Shown here one piece after another: positions 40,499 to 55,400 of a stretch of 64,000 bases of DNA. The first letter of the stretch is position 1. Each line of letters begins with the position of its first letter. The stretch lies in NCBI GenBank assembly GCA_005784505.1, contig VCAZ01000003.1, positions 9,179,510-9,243,509 of the forward strand, given 5' to 3'. A model generated the notes under the pieces. It was given only the letters and a program-made list of their open reading frames with translations, searched no databases and was not told the DNA's origin. Source of the DNA: Bagarius yarrelli. Lineage: Eukaryota > Chordata > Actinopteri > Siluriformes > Sisoridae. The translations under genes and the position numbers were made by a program.

Positions 40499-43400
40499 CT
40501 GCTTCAGCGCTATTGCCCCACCCATCCCAGCAGTATAATTGGTAAATCAGCTCTGTTTAACGTCTGTGGATGATGTGCCTTGCTTCATTCGCAAACCCTT
40601 CAGCTCAGGTAATAGAGAGCGATAAATGTGTGTCTGCCTGTCTCTGCTTGTACACACAAAGCACACAATAGCACTGGTTAGACCACTCAGCGTCTGAATT
40701 TAACTCATCTTGGGGCTACCAAGAATGTAATGTGATAGTGAGGCAAAAGAAGGATCTGTTCGGTGCACAGTCTGCATCAGCCGCCAGCACGCCGCTAACT
40801 TTGTTAGCCTCCACCGAGAGCCATGTCAGCGCCAATAACAGCAGCAGCACAGCTAATAGAGCAACTGGTGCTGAAATAAGTATTTTACATGACATTTAAA
40901 AAAGCTTTCATCCAGCTAACATACTTATAACTGCAATTTGATTCCTGTCTAATTTAAATGGTAGAACTTTTGGACAAGGAGAAGCAGGATAAAAAATCGG
41001 TGGAAAGAAGATTGTTCTCTTTTGAGGAGTCACACTGCAGATTGTGTCGTGTTTAAGTCAGTGGGACTCGATTTTAAAGAGAAATTATGATATTTGTTTT
41101 AGTCTCAGACTTGTTGGTTTTGGCTCATTTTCCACATGGAACATAAAAAAAGAACATATTTTTAAATGTTAACAGGATAAATAGAAAATATTAACTATAA
41201 ATATTGTCTATATGTGATTTAAAGTAAACATATTTTAAGTGTTTGTCCATAAATCGTTATGGATGTGTTGATTAAAAAGCTAATAATGCGGTGTGTCCAC
41301 CGGGCCGGTAAACATGGCTAGTCAACAAAAAACATGAATATCACATGTTAAGTAGTGGTTAAGCCTAACTAGACCTTTAGAAAGTTCTAAAAAAAAAACT
41401 TATCAAAAATAGTCTAGCTGTGTTTTTTATTCACTTGTCTTGCAGAACAGATATGATTTGGTTTAAGGATTTAAGATGATTTTACATATTTGGAAGGTTT
41501 CTATTCAAGCATGTCTGTCTTTTAGTGTCTGTCACTTTCTTTAGGTTATGAACTATATTTAAAATAAGAGCCTACAGCAGTTTTAGGTTTGTCTGGTGTG
41601 AATGTCTGTGTGCAGACGAAACACTGTTTAACTAACTCATATAAACACGCTGGCCTTTGACTGTTTTTTAAATCCAACCGAATCATTAAAACCAAAGCTG
41701 CTGTATGCTGGTGCAATATTTTAGCAAGTATCATTTAAAGAAATAAAACCAAAGACTTAAGATTATGTCGATTCTTGGGTATTAATAGATGGTGTATCTA
41801 GATTAATAATGAAAAACTGCATTGATATTTAAATCAATACTTTAGCTTGTAGGGTGAACAGTAACAATGCTGAATAACCTTTTTTTTAATTATTACCAGA
41901 GTATTGCCAGAATATTGCCATTAATTTGTTGAAATTGTTACCCTCCACCAGGGCAGCTACATGTCTTCTGTGAGAGATGTAAAAACAAGCCAACTGCTTT
42001 TTTCTAAACTGCTTCTTATGCTGCATCACAGGGCTGCGTAACACACTGCGTACCATCTTTTGCACACACATATCTACAATTAGCTAATGTTGCTCTGGCA
42101 AAGAACCAAAAGCACAAGCAACTTTACTAATGGATATCCGCCTTAATGTTCGGACTCAAACCGATCTACAGGCTATGAGTTTAACACTTTATTGTTGTGA
42201 CACTCAGCTGTTTATTTATTTATTTAATTTAACCTTTTGCTTGAGGTTATTACCTGGCCATTGTATTTTCCGTGTTAATCAATCTTCATCTCTGACCCTT
42301 TGCTCCTGTGACATTTACACTATACTTATAGTTTGTGGACACCTGACCAGCACACCTACATGGGCTTTGTTGAGGTATTTTTTGCTAAATTGTGTAGCTT
42401 TGCTGTAAGAATTTGATAATTTAACCACATAAGCAATAATGAGATCAGGCACCAGTGTCAGAAAAAGTAATCTGATGTACGATCAGCAATTTAATCTATT
42501 CCAGAGATGTTCAGTAGGGGTAAAATCAGTGCTGTGCGCAGAACACTCGAGTTATTTTACTCAAATCATAACAAACCATGTCTTTGTGCACAGGGACACG
42601 AGTTTTAGAGAAAGGAAATTGTATTGCTACAGTTTTCAATGAAATTGTGTGCGTCCAGCTTTGTGGAACCCTTCGAAAAATCTGTGTCAGCTGTCCACAA
42701 ACGTTTGGCCATATAAAGCATTTATTGATTTTTTTATTAGAATATTTTACATTGTATCCAAAAAAAATTATTTATATGGCTATTGTTAATAAGTAATTAA
42801 TTTATATAACTAAATAGTTTTAAAAAGATACAACATCATATAAAAAAGATGACTGGTCAGCTACAGCGACTATCCAACTAGTGTCAACTATTTACCCCTA
42901 ACCAGCAGTAGAATGCTCTTACCACATGTCCTCTATGTGTTCCTCTTCGTCATCATCGTCATCTTCATCATCATCTACACAGTGTTCTAACTCTGAAGAA
43001 GGAGGTGGAGGAGGTAATGGCTCTATCCAGTTCAAAGATGGTGTCTTCACTGCCTTTCCCATTGACTTCTGCTTTGACTGTTTAGCTGTACAGATAATAA
43101 AAGTAACTGTTAAGCAAACATTCACTTTAAAACATCACTCAGTCTGAGCTAAAAACTGATCTGTACCATTATCTGCTTTGGCACGGTCCGGCTGAGCATA
43201 CTGCACACTGGAGGCTCCTGGTTGGATAATCCAGTGGTCGCTTTCTTGGTCGGGGCTGCAGGGGGCCTGGTTAGTGAAAGGCATGATGGGAGTACTAGCG
43301 TAAGGCGTAGTGTGCTGAGAGTACTGGGCAGAGAAGCTGCGTAGATCTTCAGCGGGTGGGGTCAATAGTGCTGTAGATGGGGCCCTCGTTTGAGCCGTTA

Positions 43401-46400
43401 CTGTACTTCTCATTCTGGTTGAGGTAGTTGGAGATTCCAGCCTCTAAAAGCAGTAATAAGAACAGAGAGAGGATCTTAGTGTTTAGCTGTTTCTTTGCTT
43501 ACTGAGCTTTACACTGACAATAAAAATAAAAATTGTTCCAATGAATCTGCTCTGGTCTTAAGAGGCAGTAAATGCCAAAAAAACAGCGTTATTAAATTGA
43601 TGAATATTAGTTGTTTTTTTTCTTTTACTTGAAGCTAGAATTCAAGTAGTTAAATGCTTTACTGGCTATCCTGGATATACAAATTGCATTGATTAGACAA
43701 ATATGTTAAACGATAAAATTTTAACAAAATAGATTTTAATATTTTGCAGTATTTGAAGTAGATGTATTTATGAATTTAAGTCAGTCTATAACTCTTTGGA
43801 AACATACTGTCTTCTTATTGTTTCTTAACCATAATAATAACATTTTGATCAGACTTCAGACATTTTTTTCTGTTTTTTCCTATTAGCAGTGATAATTACA
43901 CCATATTGCCAAACAATTGTGGACATCTGACCATCTGACCATATGTGTTTTCTCTCCAAAATGTTGCTATAAATTTAAAGCACACAGTCGTATAGAGTGC
44001 CGGTGTAAGTTGTAGCATTCACTGGAACTACAAGACCCGAACACAGTTCCAGCATGACAATGACCTTGTGCACAAAGCACCTGAGTTCTATTAAGACACA
44101 GTGTAAAAAAAATGACCTTAACAGCTGAACACCTTTGGGATGAACTGGAACGCCGACTGCACCACCTGACCTTAGTACTTGAACTCACTAATTGTTTAAG
44201 CTCCAAATTGTAGTGGAAAGACTTACTAGAAGACTGGAGCTCAATCTAACAGAACATTTGGAAGGAAATCTGAAATACCCTGTTTAAAATCACATATTTT
44301 GGGGTTGATCAAGTGTCCACAAACTTATGGCATTATAGTGTACCTGATGCCACTGATACAGATTAATCAAACTGTACAATCATGTTAGCTTAGAGTTTAT
44401 TACCGTTGTAGTATCTTTCTGCAGTGTCATGTTTGGAGGAACAGCAGTTGACTGAGTCCTTGCCATTATGCACCAGGTTTGTAGTGGGCCAGGAATCTGC
44501 CAGCCAGGGGTAGTTCCCAATATTAGACCCCAACACACCAGGTCTAGGAACAAAACAATAAGTATTATTCCAGAATCTTCTTAGCTCTTTTGTCACAACA
44601 TCCTGTGGACTGAAGCACCTACCTTCCATTTAGCCCTGTGTTTTCTCCATGAGGAAAGCCAACTGCAGAACAGATATTGTTAGAATTAGTTTGTTTCCTT
44701 ATATGTATAGATGCTGTGTATATGCGAATGGTGGAGCATGTTTGTGCATAGTACTTTCTGTACCTGCTGGTGTATAAGCAAACGAAGTGGCGTAGTGGCT
44801 TAGCTCCTTTCTTTTCTTGCGTCTGCAGTATATCCACACGCTGAAACCCATGAGGATTACCCAGCATGCCCCGCCAATACCTGCAATGAAGGCAGGCTGC
44901 TTTACCACATCTGTGATCTGCTCAGCAAGGCTGACGTTCTGATCTGAGTCTCCGCTGCCACTTGGGACTGGCTGCTCCGACGGTAACTCTGAAAGTAAGG
45001 TGGAAAGATGGAAAAAAAGAAGAAGAGTTTAAAAGCTAGCATAGAAACATTTTTACACCTCTCATGGCAAAAGTTTTGCTGGAATTTAATGAGCACACAG
45101 GTTTGCTGCACTATACAGGGAGGACATTATAGCCATCAGTGTAGATAAAACCACTTTACCGGTTGATATTATTAACCACATTTTTTATTTCTTTACACAC
45201 AATACATAAATAATATTACCAAGCTTTTTATTCTATATGATATTCTTTTATTTAATGTATGTTATTCTATTTACTTGTTTGAATCTTGTCCTTCAGTGTC
45301 AAGAAAAGGGTCTTTAAATTAAATGTATTATTATTTTTTGATTGTCTGTGCCATCTTAACCAAATCAAATCAAATGGAATTAAATCAGACTACAATTAGA
45401 ACCAAAATCAAACTATAATTACACGTTACAAGCAGGAAAAAGAAAAATATGGATAAAACATTCAAACGTTAGTATATAAATACAGGTAGGTTGAGACTGA
45501 CATAAATATGAATATGATTATATTATTACATTTTACAGGAATAAATTTATTTTTATCTTATATTTTGCAGGTATTTTCTGCAGTCACTTACTGATAAGGA
45601 CAGGGACTGGCTGACTGTGTATGCCCACTCCAGCGCTGGTCACTGCTGCCACCTCCACCTGGTACAGGACCCCAGCCAGCAGACCTTTCACCACTGTTGA
45701 CAGCACGTTACCGTCTACTGTCTGATTAATGTGGTAGCGTGCCTGAGAGTCATTTCCCAGGCACCAGATCTAAAAGAGACAACAATGTCCTTATTGCCTT
45801 AGACCTTATCAATTTTGCAAAGGCTCCAGATAAACTTAGGGATATAAATGCAATATTTTTATCCATCCTTCCATCAATTCATCCATCCATCTATCTATCT
45901 ATCTTTTTATTCATTGTCTATACCCGCTTATTCATAATCAGGGTCACAGGGATATGCTGGAGTCTACCCCAGTTGTCATTGGATGAAAGGTAGGGGTACA
46001 CCCTAGACAGGTCACCAATCCATCGCAGGGTCACATACAGACAAACAACCACACTCACACTCACTCCTATGGGCAATTTAGAATCACAAATCAATTTAAC
46101 ATACATGTTTTTGGACTGTTGGAGAAAACCGGAGAACCCGGAGTAAACCCACCCAAGCACTGGGAGAACATGCAAATTCCACACAGATAAACCCATTGCT
46201 GGGGATACAAACCTGAAAACCTCTTGCTGTTAGGCAACAGTGCTAACCACCAAGCCACTAAATGCATTATTTAATTTTGCTTACTTTAAAGGTCTATTTT
46301 GTCTATATTCAGGGCACTAGCTAAGTTTATGTAAATTTAGGACTTTTTTTCTCAAATGAAAACATCAAATCTGCAATTTGCACCAAACACCTGTGCATGT

Positions 46401-49400
46401 TGCTCTGTTGTTGGAAAATCTTTTTTTCCCAAATTAATTAAAACATGCACATAAACTAAAATAGAATCATATATTTTAATAAATCCTTTAGTGCAAAAAT
46501 GTCTTGTGACATTTAAAAAATATCATGTTTCTTGGTTAATGGCTTTGGAAGAGTAAAAACAACAGAGAGAGAGAGAGAGAGAGTAAAAGAAAGACAGAGC
46601 GAAAATTAGAAAATGAGTTAGAAAGAGAACGAGAGAGTGAGAAAGAGACCTAGAGAGTGAGCAAGTGGAGAGAGAGAGAGAGAGAGAGAGAGAGTAAGAG
46701 AGTGAGAAAGACAAGTGAGAGATAGACAACTATGAAAACAAGAATGTTTTATGCCAATAATCATTTTTTGCATACAATAGATTATCCCATTAAATAGCTT
46801 AATTTTTACCAAACAATGAAAATATGTTATATGAGAAAGCTCAGATAAACACTCCCCCTTCTTCCTGAGCGCAATTTCTCACTATTAATACAACAATGTC
46901 ACAGAGGCACTTTTAAGATCGGTAGCAAAAAGGAATGCATCTCAAATGAATTGAGATACATTGAACTTCATACTTCATCCTTAGTCTAACTCTCTTACCC
47001 TGTACTCTTGGATGATACCGTTTTGCATCTCAGCAGGGGGAGGCTGCCATGAAACACTGATGCCTGAGCTGTTGCTGAAAGTGACCGTTGACACGGTAAC
47101 TGATTGAGGAGGAGCGCTGGGGACTAAAAAGACAACATGATGAGTAAATGTGTTTCACACACACACACTAATCAAGTTAATGTTAATGTTATAATGTTTT
47201 ATAAGTTCTTCTATCTATGGGAACTTTTCATAAATGTATTACATAAGCAACCGAATATAAGAGTCTCACCCTCTTCTGGAGTGCGGAGGATCAGTGGGTG
47301 GCTGTCGATGCCCTGGAATTCATTAAAGTAAGGCCTGAGTTTGACCTCGTACTCGGTGCCTTTCAGCAGGTTGTTGAGGACAGCACTATGCTCAGCGGCC
47401 GCTTTGACATCCTGCTGGAGCCAAGAGCCACCGCTGGGACGGTAAAGCAACCGATAGCCCTGGATGTACTGAGACTGGCGGTCAACCTGAGACAGTTATG
47501 CTCTTGATTAGATGAGCCATGGACACCAGCGATACTGTAGCACTAGATGAATGAGGCTGAGAGGTATTTATTAATTGTACAATAATTTTTGGTTGTATTT
47601 GTTTGGGTTTTTTTGTGTTTGTTTAATTGATTTCACGAATTTATTTTGATGTGTGAAGTCTTTTTTTTTGAAATTTAAAGGGTATGTTCCTTTAGTATAA
47701 ATGAAGCTAGCCATTATATATAATTTTAAACTCTTGTAACAGTATTGCACTCAGAGGTCAGAACAAACTGCCCAATTTTGTACACAACAGATGCCAATAA
47801 TTAGCTCAACAGAGCAGAAACAGTTATTTCCTGTCTGCCTCGTCGACACTGTCTAAATTTAATTGCCTGAATTGTATGGTATGTTTCGCTAATTAAACTT
47901 TGTGGATTGGTATTGGATTGGCAAATTGTGGGTTAAATCCCTTGAGCAAGGCCTGTATCTGTTCAGTTGGATAAAAACTAAACGCTTTATAAGGACATCT
48001 GCCAAGTGTTAAAGAATGTAAATGGTTTCAGAGGTAGGAATCGATCAGTACTTACGGTCCACGTTAGCCGGGCGCTTGATGCGGTCAGTAGTATAGGCTG
48101 CTGTAGTTCCACCGCCACTTCCCCCAACTCTCGCTGAACCTGCCTGTGGTCCACCCCCTGCCCTGTTGGACTTACATCTAAACATAAAAACACATAAAAA
48201 AGTTATTTTTTTTTACTACTTTGCCTTCCTGATCCTTATTGATTCTGTAGACACAATTATGCTAGTCAGATAGTGTTAAATCATATCTACAGGATTACCT
48301 CATCTTGTTCATTCTCCCAAAATAATCCATATGCTACAATATTCTACCAATTTTCTACAGTTTTGTTCATATCGATTCGTCCGGGACTGATAAGAAAAAG
48401 TGGCTCGAATACACACCTTGTGTCCGCACAGGCTCTGAGATGGGGCTGGGGTCGCTCAGGCCGTAGGCATTAACCGCTCGTATAATAAAGAGATAGATGG
48501 TGTTAGGGAAGAGGCCAGTCACTGTGTGCTTTTCATATCGCACCAGGTCTGCCACTGTCTGCCACGTATTGCCTGCAGACTGGCTGCAGGAGAAAAAAAT
48601 AATAATATTAGTTGACATCTTCATTAGTCAGACAGCTTATTAAATTACACAAATCACTGACCTTCACATGAGCAAAATGAGAATGACCGTTTAATGCGAA
48701 CACAGTTAGCAAACCAACCATATGATGTCTTGAGTATAAAGTCTGTGACTCGAACTCCATTTACTCCAGCGTATCCATTTATATCGCTATTGTGTGCTTT
48801 AACACAAAACAGCATTCTTATGGCTTTTGCATCAGTGAGCTCTAAGATAGCCATTACACGCTCTACTGAATGATGCCGCTCATTCTGGATGTATGACAGT
48901 TTTCTGTGATGACAGTAATCTTTAGCCGGGTTTATACACCAGGAAGCAAATAGCAAAACACACCCTGGTTGCTTTGAGGTTCCAAAGGCTGCACCTTGTA
49001 ACCTCATGTGTCGAAAAAATCTTTGAACCAAATGATTGCATTAAAACAAAGTCCCAAAATATATTTTGCAGCAAGCCTGCTTCACAGCCTGAGGCACAGC
49101 CTTTTTGACCCTGAAAATAGAATAACATTAATTATGAGGTGAAGGCTTAAAAACATGTTACAGAAATGTACTTTAAACCTAAGAGGTTTATCTACAGATA
49201 ATGATATTTATTATTCATTCATCTTCTATACCCACTTATTTTCTAATTCGGGTCACAGGGATCTGCTGGAGCCTATCCCAGCCATCTCTAAAAGGGCGAA
49301 AAGGCAGGAGGGGTACAACCTGGACATGTCGCCAGTCCATCACAGGGTAACAGTAGGTCCCTCAGTAAACCCACACAAGCACAGGAAGAACATACAAACT

Positions 49401-52400
49401 CCACATAGAAAGGCTCCTGCCTGGGAACCTGGGCCTTCTCCGTGGGACAACAGTGCTAAACACTAAGCCACCATGCTGCCCATATACATTATTGCACAGT
49501 ATTTTTTTGTACTTTGTATACTCCAGCTAAGTATTTGAGTTTCCACTGCATAATAGTTTCTCCAAAAAGTGTTGCAAACTAATCTTTATCTAATGTATAT
49601 GTGAGATATTTGATTACAAAGTTTGTAAACTGATTTAACATAAAACCTGCTTACATAAAACTCATTTATAATATAACCTCAGTTTTTTATTCTTTCAGAA
49701 ATGGCTGAGGAAGAATTTTCCATGGTGGATGTTATATTTATATTATCTTATTTTACAATTAAGTACATTTTTTAGAGGTGGGGATTTTTAATTTGAAAAC
49801 TAGCAAATCACAAAGTAGAGACAGAAATAAAAATTGTGCTTACTTGTTATTGTGTTGCTTTTCAGGCAACACAGAATATCTGTTTATTACACTTTAAAAT
49901 AATGGTGATTATCTTAAGTCCCAATCAATCCTCTAAGCCCCTCGAATCTGCGGAAAGGAGAAGAAACCTGATCGATGGTACTTTAGGGGCAAGTTTAACC
50001 TGCCTCCAAGAGGTGTTTCACTGTATGCTACTAATGCTCTGGATACAGATACTAGTTGTTTATGACATAATCACTGTAGTTTAAAATGACTCCCCTTTAC
50101 AATGGCTCAGTGTCATATTACCCATTATACACATCTGTATAACACACTACACACATCTGCCCACCACTAACAGTCATGGGTTAACCAGCATCTTAATTCT
50201 CCATGTGAAGGTTTATATTCCCCTTGAGCATTTTCTGCGGTGCAGACGCAGCCAACCTGCAATGTTCTAGAGAGGCATAAACACCGGAAGGCTCGTAAAT
50301 ATTCCGCTTGCAGCACAGGGAGAGAGAGAGAGAGAGAAAGAGAGAGCGAGAAGCTATACATCCAAGGTCACTTTGGCTATTGCCTGGGAACAAATGCACA
50401 CGTCTCCTTCTTCTTCTGTCCTTTGGCCAACAGTATGAATGCACACGGTTAAACAAAGAAAAAGAACAGACTCTAATCTCAGTTTGTTCTCGAAAGCCAT
50501 GTTTGAACTTTTATAAAGATGAAAAAACTGATGCAATTATAACTATAAGCCATTTCTTTGCTGAGGTGTCTGGAGACTACGCTTTTCATTGCATAGTCAT
50601 TTTCATTTTCTATCTACGTCTCATCTCCTGCTCTTTCTTCCTGCTATATGTCCCTTAACACCACAGGCAAGGAAATGTTATTGTAAACACTACATTCAAG
50701 CATAGAACACTCAATAAAGAATCAATTTGGGTCATGTGGCACCACAAACCACTGCCCTGAGGGGCCAGTGTGTGGAGTAAAGCACAGTGTCGGTGTTTGT
50801 GTGTGTGTGTGTGTGAGTGCAACCCTCACTACGAAACCCACAGGACCCTGGCTCTGTAATTAGAGTGAGCCCTATTCCAGCGGGCTTACAATAGCCGTAA
50901 GAGTCGTCCGGACGAACTGGATTTGAATTCATTAGCATGTCATATATTCCCGCTCTCGGTCTGTCTGAGAGAGCAGCCCACATTCCACAGCTAAATTTAA
51001 CATGCACGGAATACAAAAGAGGCATAAATTCTGAACAGGCGTGGCACTGAGAGTCTGAAGCGCAGGTTAAAGTTCACACACAGAAGTGTGCATGTGCGAT
51101 GAGAGAGAAAAGATACAAGAGGAGGGGAAGGGGTAAACAATAGAGCGCCTACTAGGCAATATTTCCTCCTGTCTGTCACGCTTGGCTAGCATAACTGTCA
51201 CACTGACACTCAATTAATAAAAAATGAAGGATGTCTTATAAGAGCTGCCTCTGGCAAAAGACAATAACATCCAGCAGAAGGAAGGGGGGTAAAAACGAGA
51301 AGACAAGGCGATGGGGAGTCAGTGGATGTATGTGTCCAATAGAGTGAACAAATGTGTGAGAATGTGTGTGTGTGTGTGTGACTGGGTGGATTCAGTACAG
51401 AATGCAATAAGATTATTTTCTTTTAAAATGGCTAAATAAAAAAATCTTTAAAAATTCAAGACTAATATTCCAAATACACTTTTATCTTTTAAAATAAGTT
51501 ATCAAGCCTGGAACACTCCATAAATATTATAAATAAAGTATAAATAATTGATACTTTCCACTGGTTTTACAAAGAAAATGTTTTTCATTTTTAAAACCTA
51601 ATCAGCTGAATGTATTTCCATTAGTTAGTGGACACAGATTTGTAGATCGTACACACACAGTCCATTTGTGTGTGTTTTTAAAACAACAAGTCTTCAATTT
51701 CATTTCTCTTACCTGAAAGCCTCGATGATGTAAGAGGTCACGGCAGAGCCGCCCTCGTGGGCATTGGGCTGCCAGGTCAACGTCACGCTGTTCCGCGTCA
51801 CATCGGTCACGACAGGTTTGTGAGGTGGCCCGGGCAGCTGGTAGGGCTCAGATACAGCAGCAGCAACTACATCAACGCTCTCTGTAACATACAGACACAC
51901 CAACAACATCTCAGGATGATTTCTTTGCTTTTACTTTAACTATTTAAATCACAATTACATAAAAAAAATGTTGTAGCAGAGGAAGACATCTTGTTATATA
52001 ACATTTCTTAATATAAGATTATAATAATACAAAAAATATATTATTTATAATATATAAAATATAATTAGGCTTTTATATATACATAGTTTCACATTTTAGG
52101 CTTAAAGGCTTTTTTGCTGCTATCTTTCCAGTATTTTATGTATTTAAAAAAAAATGAAAATATGTCTATAAATAGAACTTATACTACTGTTTTTGTTTAA
52201 ATGCATTCGTAGAATATTAGATAAACGCCACTATACGCAAGACCCCAGTACAGTAAAGTATATTGTCTTATTAACATATCTAATATTTTCCAGTATATAA
52301 ATGGTGAATAATTATTTAGAGCTATATTTTTGACTATAATATATCATACTCTTTATCCAGTATTTCCTATAACATTAGTAAACCTACTTCCAGATTTGTA

Positions 52401-55400
52401 CTAATTTCAAGCTGGAAATTATCTTTAACCGGCAGTAGAAGAAATTGACTCGGTCTCGGACCTACTTAAAAATCTGTTTTAGGGCAGACTTTTCCTGGAA
52501 AAGTTAGACATTGTGAGAGGAGGTTGGCTAACCCCAAAGATAACCAGTTTGTCTCAGCCCAGGAAAATGTTTTTGTGATGTTATATTAATATTAAGATAA
52601 ATATTGATTCTGAACTGCTCCAGATGATAAATGTTGCATGTATTGTAGAGGTTTTCTTCCTTTAATAAAAATGGTTTTCCTTCTCAATAGGCAAAATGTC
52701 TCTCTGTCTCTCTGTAACACGCTGTGTTATATTGCGTTTTTGTATAGTATTGACGGTTTCTATAATTGCGATATGATAGTGGTGGTATTAAGACTAAAGG
52801 CTCAGGTACGAAATGCACTGCTTGCCACAAAATTTTAGGTTATTTTTAGCTAAATTATCTAGTAACCAGTCTTTAAAATATCTTACACTCAAAATTAGAA
52901 AATTAATTTTATTGTTTTAAAATTAAATAATGGTTTATGTAATCAGAAGGTGCTATGTAGTTTTGTAGTTTTGCAGTAAATTTTTTCACTGCACTGCAAA
53001 AATGACATGCTAAGCAAGTAAACACATCTTCAGTATAGTTTTAATGATTGATTATTACATGTTAAAACAGAAAGAAGGCATCAAAAATCCTGATATAAAT
53101 ATGCTTGGAAATTGTGAAAATTATGCTTTGCTCACCACAATGCGTTGAGTATTATTTGTATAATACTTAACACATAAACCTTGATGTAAGAGACTTTTTA
53201 ATAAGCTTTGGAAAAAAATGTCACTTATAAAGTATCGTTAATTTCTCCTCCTTTTTACTGTGTGTTTTTTTTTTCTCCATAATTAGACCAGTCAGTTAGT
53301 ACTAATTAAGCTAATCCTCTTTCCCGCTGAACAAATTGACATTGACAATGTCTGTGTGCGTTTATTTTACAGTTTTTAAAAAATACAATGCCGAACAAAA
53401 GTGCGCTTAAGTGGTCTGAGGGTTTACCTTTTACAGTAAGTACTCCACTCCAACTGGTCTCGCCGCTGGTGCTGGAGGCTAAACAGGTGTAGACCCCTGA
53501 GTCCGTCTCCTAGCAACAGAAGTATCAGGGTCAACATTTGCATAGATGCAAAATATAACTTTAGACACATCGTGATTGATCTGTACACTCAAAGTACACC
53601 GTGAAAAATATTAATTAATATCAATAGCAGTGGAAAATATAAATTATTAACAACTATACAAATCAGACTGTTCCACTCTAATAATTAGGAAGTTCACAGA
53701 GAACTTAAAGCATTTTAACATATCAAAACATTAGTTACATCCTATGATATCATTTACTATACATATGACAACTTTTGCACTGGGAATACAATTAAACTAA
53801 TGTAATAGGTGAAAATATTATTTTAACTAAAATTTGCATCATTATGAGAAGCATACAAACAGAGGAAAGTAGAATAAATTGTTGCAGATTAATAACAACA
53901 ACCACTATATAAAAATAAATATAATACAATAGTATTATTATAATATTTGATTACTAATGGTATGTAAGAATTAACTATCTGTTAAACGTGAGCCTTTGTA
54001 GAATCAATGTCAGGTGACTCAATCTCTAAATACAATGCCAACCCATTACGGGCCATATTCACACACTCTTTCACACATTGAGCGACAGTTTAAATATGCC
54101 CAAAGCCTACAAATCATTTGAGGGGAAACCAGAGTACCCAGAAGAAACTGCTAAAGAATGTGGAAATCATATACACCTTAGCACACACACACATGGTGGA
54201 GGCAAGGATTAAACTCTGCTAATATTAGGCAAACATACTAACCATGAAGGCACTGTGTTTCTTTAAGTTTTATTCCCATTATAAATTAATCATTTAAACT
54301 GTTATTTCGTTTTTCTATCCTTTTTCGTCTACAAAAATTATAAGTTCCAGTGTCTACTATTAAAACACAGTTTGTAAAAGAAGTATTGCTGTCATCAAAT
54401 TGAAAGTTGCAAAGGTTTTTCATTTTTTTTACAACCATAAAAAAATTAAAAATCCTTACCAAACATGAATGATTCAGTAGCAACACAGTGTGAGTTGAGT
54501 GTGGACATTGCTAAGAAACATAAGCAATTTATATGCAAAGATCTGTCAGATTCCTGAATTGTTTCTAAAGATCTATAGTATGAGTTATAGTGTGTGTGTG
54601 TGTGTGAGTGCATGTGGGTGGTGTAAGTGCATGTGTTAAGAAAGTATAGGACTAGTGAAGAATTCAGAAAGACAGGATGAAGGGGAGAGATAACAACATG
54701 TGCACAGAAGGTGAGACCCATTAAATTTTAACTCCCTGGCTGAGGGGCAGAACCACAGCAGAAATTGCTTACAACAGTGAAAGATGCAGCACTTTTTTTC
54801 TCTCTGTGCCAAAGATCTAATAGTGCTGACAGCTTTAAGGTCATACATCCCATCATGCATGATAACACACATACCATACTGCTAGGCAAGCTACTGCAAT
54901 GTTTCCTTGTTCATAATACCTTACTATTACACAAATTAAACATAAATTAATTAAACAAATTCATTTTTTATGTTCATTTCAGTAATGCAATGCATTTTGT
55001 GGCATTAAAGCATTTGGTTTTGATTAAAAATAAGACATTAACTTAAAAGCGCTGAGTGGAACAAAGTGCAAAATCACATACTGTATTTTGCCATGCAATC
55101 CAGAAGGCTTCCATGCCAACTACTAATGGTACTTCATGGAAAAGGTAATCAATTTCTTTAAAAAAAACCGTATTGCACAATCGAGCAGCAGCATGTCATT
55201 ACCAAATACAAAAGTTTCCTAGATATTCTCAGTATATATTCAAAAGAAAAGTGTTGATACAAGTTCAAAAAGTTAGGTTGAAAAAACAAAACAGAGCAAC
55301 AATTTGGGACACTCTTAAAAAACAAGGAATGTACTCAGCAGCAACACCATCCACAGAAGACAAGTAAAGTGGATGATTGCTCTATTTCTTTCTTGAAGAA

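Larger units (their letters stand above)
39824..42922 (-). other. robo3: robo3 intron
   Basis: Contains a GA-rich run (about 40436-40500), duplicated block A' (41079-41642) and a Tc1-like element (42313-42719). Open frames here are unsupported. Confidence 0.7.
45770..46998 (-). other. robo3: robo3 intron with interspersed repeat and GA tract
   Basis: Holds the long interspersed repeat copy (45858-46262) and a GA-rich microsatellite (46562-46730), which is pyrimidine-rich in the robo3 transcript. Confidence 0.8.

Noticed and set aside
42926..43147. Ser-rich + strand protein
   Set aside because: Antisense shadow of the acidic D/E run in the robo3 CC2 exon.
43349..43351. Stop readthrough, selenocysteine or programmed frameshift at the robo3 TGA
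   Set aside because: No heptameric slippery site is evident and reading through in the same frame does not restore Robo sequence; a one-base difference in a ggg run is simpler.
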